From NCBI GenBank assembly GCA_029959555.1, contig JASCPI010000002.1:124001-188000 (forward strand): DNA of 64,000 nucleotides, written 5' to 3'. Under the pieces are notes generated by a model. The model had not been told where the DNA came from and searched no databases. It was given only the letters and a program-made list of their open reading frames with translations. The position numbers and the translations under genes are program-made. Source of the stretch: Lysobacteraceae bacterium PS02065. Lineage in GTDB: Bacteria; Pseudomonadota; Gammaproteobacteria; Xanthomonadales; Rhodanobacteraceae. This document shows, piece by piece, positions 35,870-45,300 of this stretch (the first letter of the stretch is position 1; each line of letters starts with the position of its first letter).

Positions 35870-37426
35870 TCAGGCGTCGCGACGCGGGCCGCTCCAGCGC
35901 GTGCGGTAGAGGTCGTAGCGGCGATCCTTGAGGTTCTGCACGGTGCCGTCGTTGCGCGCACGGGCGAGATCCTCGAGACGCAGGTCGGCCCACAGCACCA
36001 TCTCGGTGTTCGGCGTCGAATCGGCCGCGACGCCGTCGCGCGCGAACGGGAAGTCGCACGGCGTCAGAATGCAGCTCTGCGCGTACTGGATGTCGAAATT
36101 GTTGACGCCCGGCAGGTTGCCCACATTGCCCGACAGCACGACGTAGCACTGGTTCTCGACCGCGCGCGCCTGGCTGCAGTAGCGCACGCGCAGGTAGCTC
36201 TGGCGCTCGTCGGTGCAGAACGGCACGAACAGGATCAGCGCGCCCTGGTCGATCAGATGGCGCGCGAGTTCGGGGAATTCCGAGTCGTAGCAGATCAGCA
36301 CGCCGATCGGTCCGCAGTCGGTCGGGATCGCCGCGGCGCGGCTGCCGCCCTTGATGCCCCACCACGTGCGTTCGTTCGGTGTCGGGTGGATCTTCTCCTG
36401 CACGTGAACGGAACCGTCGCGAAGGCAGACGTGGCAGAGGTTGCGCATCGTGCCCTCGACGAGGGTCGGGTGCGATCCACCGATGATGTTGATGTTGTAG
36501 CGCACGGCCAGATCCGAGAACAGCGCGCGCACGCGTGACGTGTAGTCCGTGATGCGCCGGATCGCCTCGACCGACGGCAACCTCGCGTTCTCGATCGACA
36601 GCAGCTGCAGCGTGATCATCTCGGGGAACACGACGAAATCCGATTCGTAGCCCGCGGCGATGTCGACGAAGTATTCGACCTGCGTCGCGAACGCCTCGAA
36701 CGATTCGATGCGGCGCTGCTGGTACTGGATCGTCGCGACGCGCACGCGGTCCGGAAGACGCGCGGCATGGCGCGGCGTCGGCGTCTCGGGCTGGTCGTGG
36801 CGATCCGGATTGCGCCACGCGAGGTGCGCGGCGTAGCCCATCGACTCGCGATCACCCGGCACGTAGTGCTCGAGCACGCCGATGAGCTCGAAGCCGTTGC
36901 GCAGCTGGAAGCTCAGCGCCGCATCACGTTGACGTCCCTCACGCACCGCTTCGATGTAGGCGTCGACCGAGCCGAGGCTGCGGATGCGCTTCTCGAGTCC
37001 CGGCAGGCGCCCGCCGAACACGATGCCACGCAGGCGCAGCGAGCGGCACAGCTTCTTGCGCGCCTCGTACAGCCGACGACCGATGCGCAGGCCGCGGAAC
37101 GCCGGATCGACGCACACGTCCATGCCGTACAGCCAGTCGCCGTCCGGATCGTGACGCGAGGCATAGCCGCCGCCCGTGATCTCGTCCCAGGCATGCGGCG
37201 CCATCGCGGTCGCCTCGTCGGTGCGGAAGGTCGCGCAGAAGCCGACTACCTTGCCGTCGTACGCGGCGACGAACTGGCCTTGCGGGAAGCGAGCCTGCTG
37301 GCCGCGCACCATGTCGGCCGAGTGGCCCCACTCGGCACCGTACACGCGTGCCGTGAGGTCGACGATCGCGTCGATGTCGGCGGCGCCGGCCTGGCGCACG
37401 ACGAGGCGGGGCGTGGCAGTCGTCAT
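35870..37426 (-). CDS. GNAT acetyltransferase-carbon-nitrogen hydrolase fusion
   Basis: This 518-residue, two-domain protein starts at ATG 37426; the open extension upstream lacks homology. Residues about 8-215 are a GNAT domain (YGMDVCVDPAFRGLRIGRRL is the acetyl-CoA loop). Residues about 225-510 are a nitrilase-superfamily domain with the Glu-Lys-Cys triad: VVFPEMITL (Glu), VQEKIHPTPNE (Lys), VLICYDSEFPE (Cys). Such GNAT-nitrilase fusions are found in many bacteria, probably acting on amides or peptide-like metabolites; no substrate is known to me. Divergent from the HDOD gene. Confidence 0.9.
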   Translation of the reverse strand: MTTATPRLVVRQAGAADIDAIVDLTARVYGAEWGHSADMVRGQQARFPQGQFVAAYDGKVVGFCATFRTDEATAMAPHAWDEITGGGYASRHDPDGDWLYGMDVCVDPAFRGLRIGRRLYEARKKLCRSLRLRGIVFGGRLPGLEKRIRSLGSVDAYIEAVREGRQRDAALSFQLRNGFELIGVLEHYVPGDRESMGYAAHLAWRNPDRHDQPETPTPRHAARLPDRVRVATIQYQQRRIESFEAFATQVEYFVDIAAGYESDFVVFPEMITLQLLSIENARLPSVEAIRRITDYTSRVRALFSDLAVRYNINIIGGSHPTLVEGTMRNLCHVCLRDGSVHVQEKIHPTPNERTWWGIKGGSRAAAIPTDCGPIGVLICYDSEFPELARHLIDQGALILFVPFCTDERQSYLRVRYCSQARAVENQCYVVLSGNVGNLPGVNNFDIQYAQSCILTPCDFPFARDGVAADSTPNTEMVLWADLRLEDLARARNDGTVQNLKDRRYDLYRTRWSGPRRDA

Positions 37427-37577
37427 CGTCGAAGACTCGCAGGGAAGACGCATCAGCCTAACGTGGCCGCACTTCGGCCGCGCTGAACGCCGGACGGCAC
37501 GTTCCCGGTCGTGGAGGCATGGCGTATGCTCGGGCGATCCGCGTCGCCACGAGGCGCCGCGTACGGGGGGATTGTTC

Positions 37578-38960
37578 ATGTTCAAGCGGCTTCTGGCCCG
37601 ACTGTTCGGCACTGCCGGACGCAAGCCAGGCACCCAGGAAAGGGATTTCGAAACGCTCAACCGCCACGCGCCACTGCGCTCGGCGACGGCAACCCCGCGC
37701 CCGGACGGCCACGCCGAGCCCGAGCCCCCGACGGGCTTCATCTGCCGCGAGACGATCCTCGGCCGCGACCATCGCGTCGCCGGCTACCAGTTCATGCTCC
37801 AGCACGGCACCCGCGAGCGCATCCGCTCGCGCAGCCGGCGCATCCACCACGTGTACGCCGAAGTGCTCGTGCGCAACATCCTCAAGCTCGACGTGCTGCG
37901 CCTGCTCGGACACCGCAGGGCGTTCCTCGACGTGCCCGACTCCTTCCTCGAGCACCCGTCGATCACCGAGCTTCCGCCGGCCGCGACCGTGCTGATCGTC
38001 GGCACGATTCCGTCCGCCGAGCCGGTCGATCCGGCCAAGGTGACCGAATCGGTGCGTCGCCTGCGCACACTCGGTTACCGCGTCGCGATCGACGTGTCGA
38101 CGCCCGACGCGCCGGGCCTGTACCTGCTGGCACAGGCCGATTTCGCGGTCGTCGACGCCGGTATAGGCGATCCTGAACGCCTGCGCACGGTCGCCGACCA
38201 GCTGAGGAAGTCCGGCGCGAAGACCCAGATCCTCGCGCGCGACATCCCGACCCACGACGATTTCCTGTTCTGCTTCGGCCTCGGCACGGCCCTTTTCCAG
38301 GGCCCGTTCATCACGCGCCGCGAGGACTGGTCCGGCAACACGATGGGCCCGAACACCGCGCGCATCGCCGACCTGCTCGCGCGCCTGCGCCGCGAGGAGT
38401 CCGATGCCCACGAGATCGCGCAGATCCTGCAGCAGGATCCCGCGCTCTCGCTGCGCCTCATGCGCTACATCAACTCCGCCTCGGTGGGCATGCGTGACGA
38501 GATCACCTCGATCGAGCGCGCGCTGCTGCTGCTCGGCCGCGAGAAGACCTACCGCTGGCTCATGCTGCTGATCTACAGCGCGGACAAGGGTTCGGCACGC
38601 TCGGCCGCGCTGCTCGAGAGCGCGCTGGTGCGTGCGCGCATGATGGAACTGGTCGGCGCCAACCGCCCCGAGCGCGAACGCGACGCGCTGTTCCTGGTAG
38701 GCCTGCTCTCGCTGGTCGACGCGATGCTGCAGATCCCGATGCACGAGGCGATGGCGTCGTTGTCCACCGCCCCGGAGATCGAAGCCGCGGTGCTGCGCGG
38801 CGAAGGCCCGATGGCCGACCTGCTCAACCTCGCGATCGCCTGCGAGAACGACGACCTCGGCTCACTCACCGCCGCGGCGGAGAAGTGCGGTGTCACGCCG
38901 GCCTACGCCAGCGAGCAGCACCTGCTGGCCCTCGTCTGGGCCCTCGACGTGGCGGATTGA
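37578..38960 (+). CDS. EAL-like/HDOD signalling protein
   Basis: The protein has 460 residues from ATG 37578. Residues about 55-250 resemble a degenerate EAL domain of YuxH type (RETILGRDHRVAGYQFMLQH) that lacks the EAL and metal residues, so it should not hydrolyse cyclic-di-GMP. Residues about 265-450 are an HDOD domain (IAQILQQDPALSLRLMRYIN, SIERALLLLGREKTYRWLML). HDOD proteins are regulatory scaffolds in stress and motility circuits. Together with the GGDEF-EAL protein at 20 kb it adds to the signalling genes of this window. The basic N-terminus suggests no export. Confidence 0.87.
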   Translation: MFKRLLARLFGTAGRKPGTQERDFETLNRHAPLRSATATPRPDGHAEPEPPTGFICRETILGRDHRVAGYQFMLQHGTRERIRSRSRRIHHVYAEVLVRNILKLDVLRLLGHRRAFLDVPDSFLEHPSITELPPAATVLIVGTIPSAEPVDPAKVTESVRRLRTLGYRVAIDVSTPDAPGLYLLAQADFAVVDAGIGDPERLRTVADQLRKSGAKTQILARDIPTHDDFLFCFGLGTALFQGPFITRREDWSGNTMGPNTARIADLLARLRREESDAHEIAQILQQDPALSLRLMRYINSASVGMRDEITSIERALLLLGREKTYRWLMLLIYSADKGSARSAALLESALVRARMMELVGANRPERERDALFLVGLLSLVDAMLQIPMHEAMASLSTAPEIEAAVLRGEGPMADLLNLAIACENDDLGSLTAAAEKCGVTPAYASEQHLLALVWALDVAD

Positions 38961-39084
38961 CGCGGGTTCCGGCGCGCGGTGCCCTGAACCCGCCCGGAAG
39001 CCGTCATGCGGGCGTCATCGACGTTCCTTGCCCCGCCCTGCCCGGTGGCCGAAAATACGCGCCTGACCGCCGGCATCTCCCTGA

Positions 39085-40980
39085 ATGATCGATCCGACCC
39101 GCTATCCGCGCCTCTCGCGCATCGAAAGCCCCGCCGACCTGCGCCGTTTCCCCGAGTCCGAACTCGCCGACATCGCGCGTGAAGTGCGCGAGTACCTCGT
39201 CGAATCGGTCGCGACGTCCGGCGGCCACTTCGGCGCCGGGCTCGGCGTCGTCGAGCTCACGGTGGCGCTGCACTACCTCTACGAGACGCCCGAAGACCGC
39301 CTGGTCTGGGACGTCGGCCACCAGTGCTATCCGCACAAGATCCTGACCGGCCGCCGCGACCGCATCACCACGATCAAGAAGAAGGACGGCCTCGCGCCGT
39401 TCCCGCGGCGCGAAGAGAGCCCGTACGACACGTTCGGCGTCGGCCACTCGTCGACCTCGATCAGCGCCGCGCTCGGCATGGCCGTCGCCGCGCAGCGCAG
39501 GAACGACCCTCGCCGCATCGTCGCGGTGATCGGTGACGGCGCGATGACCGCCGGCATGGCGTTCGAGGCGCTCAACCACGGTGGCGACGTCAAGCCCGAC
39601 ATGCTGGTGATCCTCAACGACAACCAGATGTCGATCAGCGAGAACGTCGGCGCGCTGACGCAGATGCTCGCGCGCCTCATGGCCAGTCGGACGCTCAACC
39701 GCATGCGCGAGCACGGCAAGCGCATGATGAAGCGCGAAGGTCTGCTGTGGCGCTTCCTCAAGCGCTGGGAGGAGCACGCCAAGGGCATGTTCATGCCGAG
39801 CACGCTGTTCGAGGAGTTCGGCTTCCATTACACCGGCCCGATCGACGGCCACGACCTGCCGCAGCTGCTGCATGCGCTCAAGACGCTGCGCGAGCTCAAG
39901 GGCCCGCAGCTGCTGCACGTGGTCACCACCAAGGGCAAGGGCTACGCACCGGCCGAACGCGAGCAGATCGAGTACCACGCGGTCGGTCCGTTCGATCCCG
40001 GCAAGGGCCTCGCCCGCAAGGCCGGCGCGGCGAAGCCGACCTACACCGAGATCTTCGGCGACTGGCTCTGCGACATGGCCGTCGCGGACGATCGCCTCTA
40101 CGGCATCACGCCGGCGATGCGCGAAGGCTCGGGTCTCGTGCGCTTCTCGCGCGAGCATCCCGAGCGCTATTTCGATGTCGGCATCGCCGAGCAGCACGCC
40201 GTGACGCTCGGCGCCGGCATGGCCTGCGAAGGCGCCAAGCCGGTCGTCGCGATCTACTCGACGTTCCTGCAGCGCGCCTACGACCAGCTCATCCACGACG
40301 TCGCCCTGCAGGACCTCGACGTGCTGTTCGCGATCGATCGCGCCGGCCTCGTCGGCCCGGACGGCGCGACGCACTCGGGCAGCTTCGATCTTTCGTTCCT
40401 GCGCTGCATCCCGAACATGGTCGTGATGGCGCCGTCCGACGAGAACGAATGCCGCCGCATGCTGACCACCGGCTTCCTGCATCAGGGCCCGGCCGCCGTG
40501 CGCTATCCGCGCGGCACGGGTACGGGCGTCGCGCTCGACGCCGGCCTCGAGCCGCTGCCGATCGGCAAGGGCGTCGTGCGCCGCCACGGCCACGGCATCG
40601 CGCTGCTCGCGTTCGGCGCGCTCGTCACGCCGGCCGCGAAGGTCGCCGACGCGCTCGACGCGACGCTCGTCGACATGCGCTTCGTCAAGCCGCTGGACGA
40701 GGGCCTGGTGCTCGAACTCGCACGCACGCACGGCGCGTTCGTCACGCTCGAGGACAACGCGATCCAGGGCGGCGCCGGCAGCGGCGTCGCCGAATGCCTC
40801 GCCGCGCACGGAGTGGTCGTGCCGGTACTGCACCTCGGCCTCGCCGACAGCTACCTCGAACACGCGAGCCGCGAGGAACTGCTCGCCGAATCGGGCCTCG
40901 ACGCCGCCGGCATCGAGTCCGCCGTGCGCACGCGCTTCGGCGAACGCGTGCCCGTGCAGGCGATGCGCAGCGCGGGCTGA
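39085..40980 (+). CDS. dxs: 1-deoxy-D-xylulose-5-phosphate synthase
   Basis: This 631-residue thiamine diphosphate enzyme joins pyruvate and glyceraldehyde 3-phosphate, the first step of the MEP isoprenoid pathway. The cofactor motif is [65 protein letters not shown], the Glu-containing [16 protein letters not shown] and the domain III tail match. The start ATG 39085 gives the family N-terminus [20 protein letters not shown]. It supplies precursor to ispA, which lies 12 kb away here, although the two are often adjacent in gammaproteobacteria. Followed by a tandem repeat. Confidence 0.97.
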   Translation: MIDPTRYPRLSRIESPADLRRFPESELADIAREVREYLVESVATSGGHFGAGLGVVELTVALHYLYETPEDRLVWDVGHQCYPHKILTGRRDRITTIKKKDGLAPFPRREESPYDTFGVGHSSTSISAALGMAVAAQRRNDPRRIVAVIGDGAMTAGMAFEALNHGGDVKPDMLVILNDNQMSISENVGALTQMLARLMASRTLNRMREHGKRMMKREGLLWRFLKRWEEHAKGMFMPSTLFEEFGFHYTGPIDGHDLPQLLHALKTLRELKGPQLLHVVTTKGKGYAPAEREQIEYHAVGPFDPGKGLARKAGAAKPTYTEIFGDWLCDMAVADDRLYGITPAMREGSGLVRFSREHPERYFDVGIAEQHAVTLGAGMACEGAKPVVAIYSTFLQRAYDQLIHDVALQDLDVLFAIDRAGLVGPDGATHSGSFDLSFLRCIPNMVVMAPSDENECRRMLTTGFLHQGPAAVRYPRGTGTGVALDAGLEPLPIGKGVVRRHGHGIALLAFGALVTPAAKVADALDATLVDMRFVKPLDEGLVLELARTHGAFVTLEDNAIQGGAGSGVAECLAAHGVVVPVLHLGLADSYLEHASREELLAESGLDAAGIESAVRTRFGERVPVQAMRSAG

Positions 40981-40986
40981 GCCCGC

Positions 40987-41388
40987 GACGGCGGAATCGC
41001 CTGCGGCGGTTCCGCCCTACCCGAGAGGGTGTCGCGCGTAGGGCGGAACCCGCGAAGCGGATTCCGCCGTGCACCTGCAGCGTCACGCGCGATCTACACA
41101 GGCATCCCCTCACTCCGCCTCCGGATCCCGGTCGACGCGACGATGTGCGTGCGACGCGACCCTCCGGCCGACGGCGGAATCGCCTGCGGCGGTTCCGCCC
41201 TACCCGAGAGGGTGTCGCGCGTAGGGCGGAACCCGCGAAGCGGATTCCGCCGTGCACCTGCGGCGTCACGCGCGATCTACACAGGCATCCCCTCACTCCG
41301 CCTCCGGATCCCGGTCGACGCGACGATGTGCACGCGACGCGTCTCTCCAGCCGACGGCGGAATCGCCTGCAGCGGTTCCGCCCTACCC
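40987..41388. repeat. 183-bp tandem repeat (2.2 copies) containing the 79-nt double-hairpin element
   Basis: Copies start at 40987, 41170 and 41353, exactly 183 bases apart; the third breaks off after about 36 bases. Each full unit starts GACGGCGGAATCGCC. It carries two near-palindromes: hairpin A (GGCGGAATCGCC, TGC, GGCGGTTCCGCC; 40990-41016) and hairpin B (GGCGGAACCCGC, GAA, GCGGATTCCGCC; 41042-41068). The copies differ by only a few bases, for example CTGCAGCG versus CTGCGGCG. Related double-hairpin units without the tandem spacer lie near 47.3 and 59.2 kb. The prmC stop codon falls inside the third copy. Confidence 0.95.
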
Positions 41389-42216
41389 CGCAACGCGCCC
41401 GAGCGTCACGCGGTCGCGGGATTCGAGGTCCTGTGCCGTTGCGACATCCGTGAAGCCGTTCGCGTCGAAGATCGCACGCACCGCCTCGCCCTGGTTCCAT
41501 CCGTGTTCGACAAGCAGCCAACCGCCCGGCACCAGGTGGCGTGGTGCCTGCGCGGCGATCGTGCGGATCGCGTCGAGGCCGTCGACACCGGACGCGAGCG
41601 CCGCGGCCGGTTCGAAACGCAGATCGCCCTCGCCGAGGTGAACGTCATCGCTTTCGATGTAGGGCGGGTTCGAGGCGATCAGGTCGAAGCGGCGCGTGCC
41701 GAGTGGTACGCACCAGTCGCCTTGCGCGAACGTCACGTTGCCGAGGCCGAGGCGCTGTGCGTTGCCGCGCGCGACCGCGAGCGCTGCGTCGCTCGCATCG
41801 GTGGCGAGCACGCGTGCCTGCGGCCGTTCGCTCGCGATCGCAAGCGCGATCGCGCCCGATCCCGTGCCGAGGTCGGCGATGTCGCACGCCGCATCGGGCG
41901 CGATGCGCTCGAGCGCGAGCTCGACGAGGCGTTCGGTGTCGGCGCGCGGAATCAGCACGTCGGGCGTGACGGCCAGATCGAAGGTCCAGAAGCCGCGCTG
42001 GCCGACGAGGTAGGCGATCGGCGTACCGGTGCGACGCGCGGCGACCAGCGCGTCGAAACACTGCCGCTGGTCATCGTCGGGCACCGCATCGGCGTGTGCG
42101 AACAACCACGCCCGCGATCGCCCGAGCGCGTGCGCGAGCAGCAGCTCGGCTTCGTGACGCGCCTCGCCGTCACCGGGTGGTGCGGCACCCCGCAGCAGGT
42201 CGGCGACGGTGCTCAT
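41383..42216 (-). CDS. prmC: Release factor glutamine methyltransferase PrmC
   Basis: This 277-residue enzyme methylates the GGQ glutamine of release factors RF1 and RF2. ATG 42216 ([14 protein letters not shown]) is preferred over the upstream ATG at 42234. An N-terminal helical domain is followed by the S-adenosylmethionine fold: [16 protein letters not shown] and the catalytic [10 protein letters not shown]. In many gammaproteobacteria it follows prfA, which is absent here. The last codons and the TAG stop lie inside the repeat at 40987-41388, so the repeat set the present 3' end. Confidence 0.94.
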   Translation of the reverse strand: MSTVADLLRGAAPPGDGEARHEAELLLAHALGRSRAWLFAHADAVPDDDQRQCFDALVAARRTGTPIAYLVGQRGFWTFDLAVTPDVLIPRADTERLVELALERIAPDAACDIADLGTGSGAIALAIASERPQARVLATDASDAALAVARGNAQRLGLGNVTFAQGDWCVPLGTRRFDLIASNPPYIESDDVHLGEGDLRFEPAAALASGVDGLDAIRTIAAQAPRHLVPGGWLLVEHGWNQGEAVRAIFDANGFTDVATAQDLESRDRVTLGRVAG

Positions 42217-42367
42217 CCTGCATCTCCGGGACACGACCGCGCAGCGACACGGGAATCACCTGTCACGACCTGCGCACGCCGCAACGTCGACCTGCTGGCG
42301 CCGGGTCCCGGCGACGCGACGTCGTCACATCGCCGGAACCGACATCCACGATGGCGCGGGCGTGGGC

Positions 42368-45300
42368 TCACGCCGCGCCGGCCGCCGGTGGGGGAGGCGG
42401 CGGCACGTCGATCGCCGGTGCCGGCCGACGCCACGGCGTCCAGTAGCCGCCGCGCGTCCACGCCGCGAATGCCGCACGCGACCAGCGCACGAGCGCCGCG
42501 GCGAGCCACAGCGCCCACGCGAGCATCGCGAGGTTGTACGCCCACAGCGGCAGCGACACGACGCTCGCGACCGGCAGCACGTCATCGGCATGGTCGGCGA
42601 ACCAGTTCAGGATGCTGCCCCGGGACTGAGCACCGCGCACGACCATGTCCGGTGTCCCGAGCAGGCCGTTGTGCACGCTCGCGAGCAGGCAGCAGAACGC
42701 GACCAGGGTCAGGCCCGCGAGCGCGACCTGCGCGAGGTTGAAGCGCCAGCCAGGCACCACCTGGCGGCGCGCGCGCCAGTCGAACGCGAACAGCCAGGCG
42801 ACGACGACACCGAGCGCGAGCCACGAGAACGTCGAGAAGCCGATGCCGAGCAGCAGCCACTGGTGGAAGCGCAACGGACCCGGACGCCAGCGCGACAACA
42901 GCCATGCGAGCACGACCCTCGCGAGCAGTTCGCCCCAGAACAGCACGGCGGGGCCGACCGGCGGACCGAACGCGGCGAGCAGCCAGCGGTCTCCCGGAAC
43001 GGTGACGCGCAGATCGATGTTCGCGGACGGCATGCCGAGTGCGAAGGAGGGCGTGGCCGAACGCATGCCGATCGGCGTCGCGTCGCGCAGGCGCACCTCG
43101 TAACGCTGCGTGCCGGGAGACACCGGCAGGCTCAGCACGCCGTCACGCGGCCGCACGCCGAGCGTCCCGCCGTCGCGCGTGACCGCGAGCACCTCGAGGC
43201 CCTCGGGCAAACGAACGGCATGCTCGCCGCCCTGGCTCGCGCGCACCGTGAACGCGAGCGTGTGCGTGGTCGCACGCTCGCCGATCTCGCTGGACACGTG
43301 CACGCCGTCGATCGCGCGCGTCGCGCCGTCGACAGCAGCCGGTCGCGTGACCGTGATCGTGAGCGCCTCTCCGGGCAGCGGATGGAACACGAACTCGCGA
43401 TGGCCTTCCGCGTCACTGTCATCCGCTGACGATTCCGGCACGCCGGCGAACGCGACGTGCCAGGTCGGGCTCGCGGCCACACGCCAGACCTCGGCGCGTT
43501 CGCCGAGCGGCGGTGCGACCAGCGTGATCGTGCCCGTGTTGTCGAGCGTGGCGTCCCAGCGCGTTCCTTCCGCGCCGTCGGCGAGCGCCGCGGTGATACG
43601 GCCGTTGCGCACGCGCAGGCCAGGCGTCGACACGCGCTCACCCGTGAGCACCGGCACATCGACCGTGAAGCCGCCACTCTCCGGAGCAAGCCGCTGGACA
43701 TCCGTACGGGTGGACCACTCGAGATCGAGCGACAGCACGCGCGTGACGCGCACATAGGCCGGGAACTGCTGCACCTCCTCCGCCGCCGGGCCACCAGCCG
43801 CATCGCGCGTGCGCAGCAGCGTCAGCGTTTCGGTCATGAGGCGGTCGTCGACGAGACCGCCGGCCTGCCAGTCGCCCCCCTCGGCGACTTCCACGCGACG
43901 CGGCGCGAGCGTGAACGCGAGGTCGACCTTGTCGCGCGCGGCGCCGAACACGAGCTCGACGCGATGCACGCCGCGGCCGAGCGCGATCCAAGGCTTGCCC
44001 CCGACCCGGGCGAGGCTGTCGTCCGCTGCGCCATCGACACGCAGCGAACGCAACACCAGCCCCTTCTCGTCGATCGGCAACGGCACGGCGACGCGTTCGA
44101 GAGCATGCACCTCGAGCACGACGCGGATCTCGTCGGCGCGTGCCGTGACCTGGGCGAGCGGCATCGAGGCACAGGCCGACGCGCACTTCGGCACTTCGAC
44201 GAGACGCTCGCGCCATTGCTGCAGAAGCTCCTGCGACGGCCAGCCCTGCGCCTGTGCAGGGGCGACCATCGCGAACGGGAGCAGCGACGCCAGGGTGATG
44301 CCCGCGAGCGCAGGAACCGACGCACGCCGCGGCCGCCACGGCACACCGCGCAGCAGGCGCCAGGCCAGCCAGCCCAGCAGCGCGACGAGGATGAGGCGCA
44401 GCGGACGCACGACCCACGGCGGTGCAACCATCAGGTTGACGGTCTGCGATGCCGGCACCGGGCCGGACCACGTCAGCGTGTGGCGCGTACCGAGGCGCCA
44501 GCCGGGCTCGCCGCCACCGGTCTGTACGACGGTGTTCTCGCTGTACTTCTTCATGAGATCGGCGCTGCGGACACGCGAACCGGTGACGGTGATCGACTCG
44601 TAGCGATCCGCAGCCCCCGCCTTCGCCGGCCTCTCGGCGCTTCGGCGCACGTACATGTCCGATGGTGATGCCTCCTGCGCCACCATCGGCTCCGGTGACG
44701 CCGCAGGCGGCGGTGGCGGCGGTGGCGGCGCGAACTGTCCGTCGTGGTCGATTGCGTCGTCGTAGAACCCGGCCGGATACGCGACCGCGCCGGTGTCGTC
44801 GGCGAGCTGCGGATAGAGCGCCGTGCGCAGTTGCGTCGCCATGAACGGCACCGCGACGATCACGAACACGACGAGCGCGGCGATGCGCAGGCCGACCGTG
44901 AAGCGCGCGAGTCGTCCCACCGGCAGCGCTCGTGCGACGAGCGCGATAACGATCACCGCAAGCAACGACCACAGCGGCGAGCCGCCTTCCTGGAAACCGA
45001 GCAGCAGATACGCTGCCGCGACGACACCGCCGATCGGACCGAGCAGGCGCGCCGCCAGCATGACGAGGATCGCGACGAGGAACACGTCGAGCAGCGTCCA
45101 GCGCGACAGCCAGCTGCCGTTCGCACGGTCACTGCCCGGCGCGGCGACGAGCCGGTAGCCGTACGGCAGGTTCACGGTCGTCGTGACCTGGTCGAAGGTC
45201 TGCTGCCAGCCCCCGATCGGCAAGGTGCCCGTACCGTGCGCGATGCGTACGCCTGCAGCGAGGTTCACCTGCGGGATACGCCACTCGACACCGCTCGTAC

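Noticed and set aside
40987..41388. Possible CRISPR array
   Set aside because: The repeat unit is 183 bases, spacers are nearly identical instead of unique, and no cas genes are near.
41029..42741. 570-codon plus-strand open frame starting in the tandem repeat
   Set aside because: It is made of the repeat, then antisense of prmC and the giant protein gene. The repeated peptide segments come from the DNA repeat.
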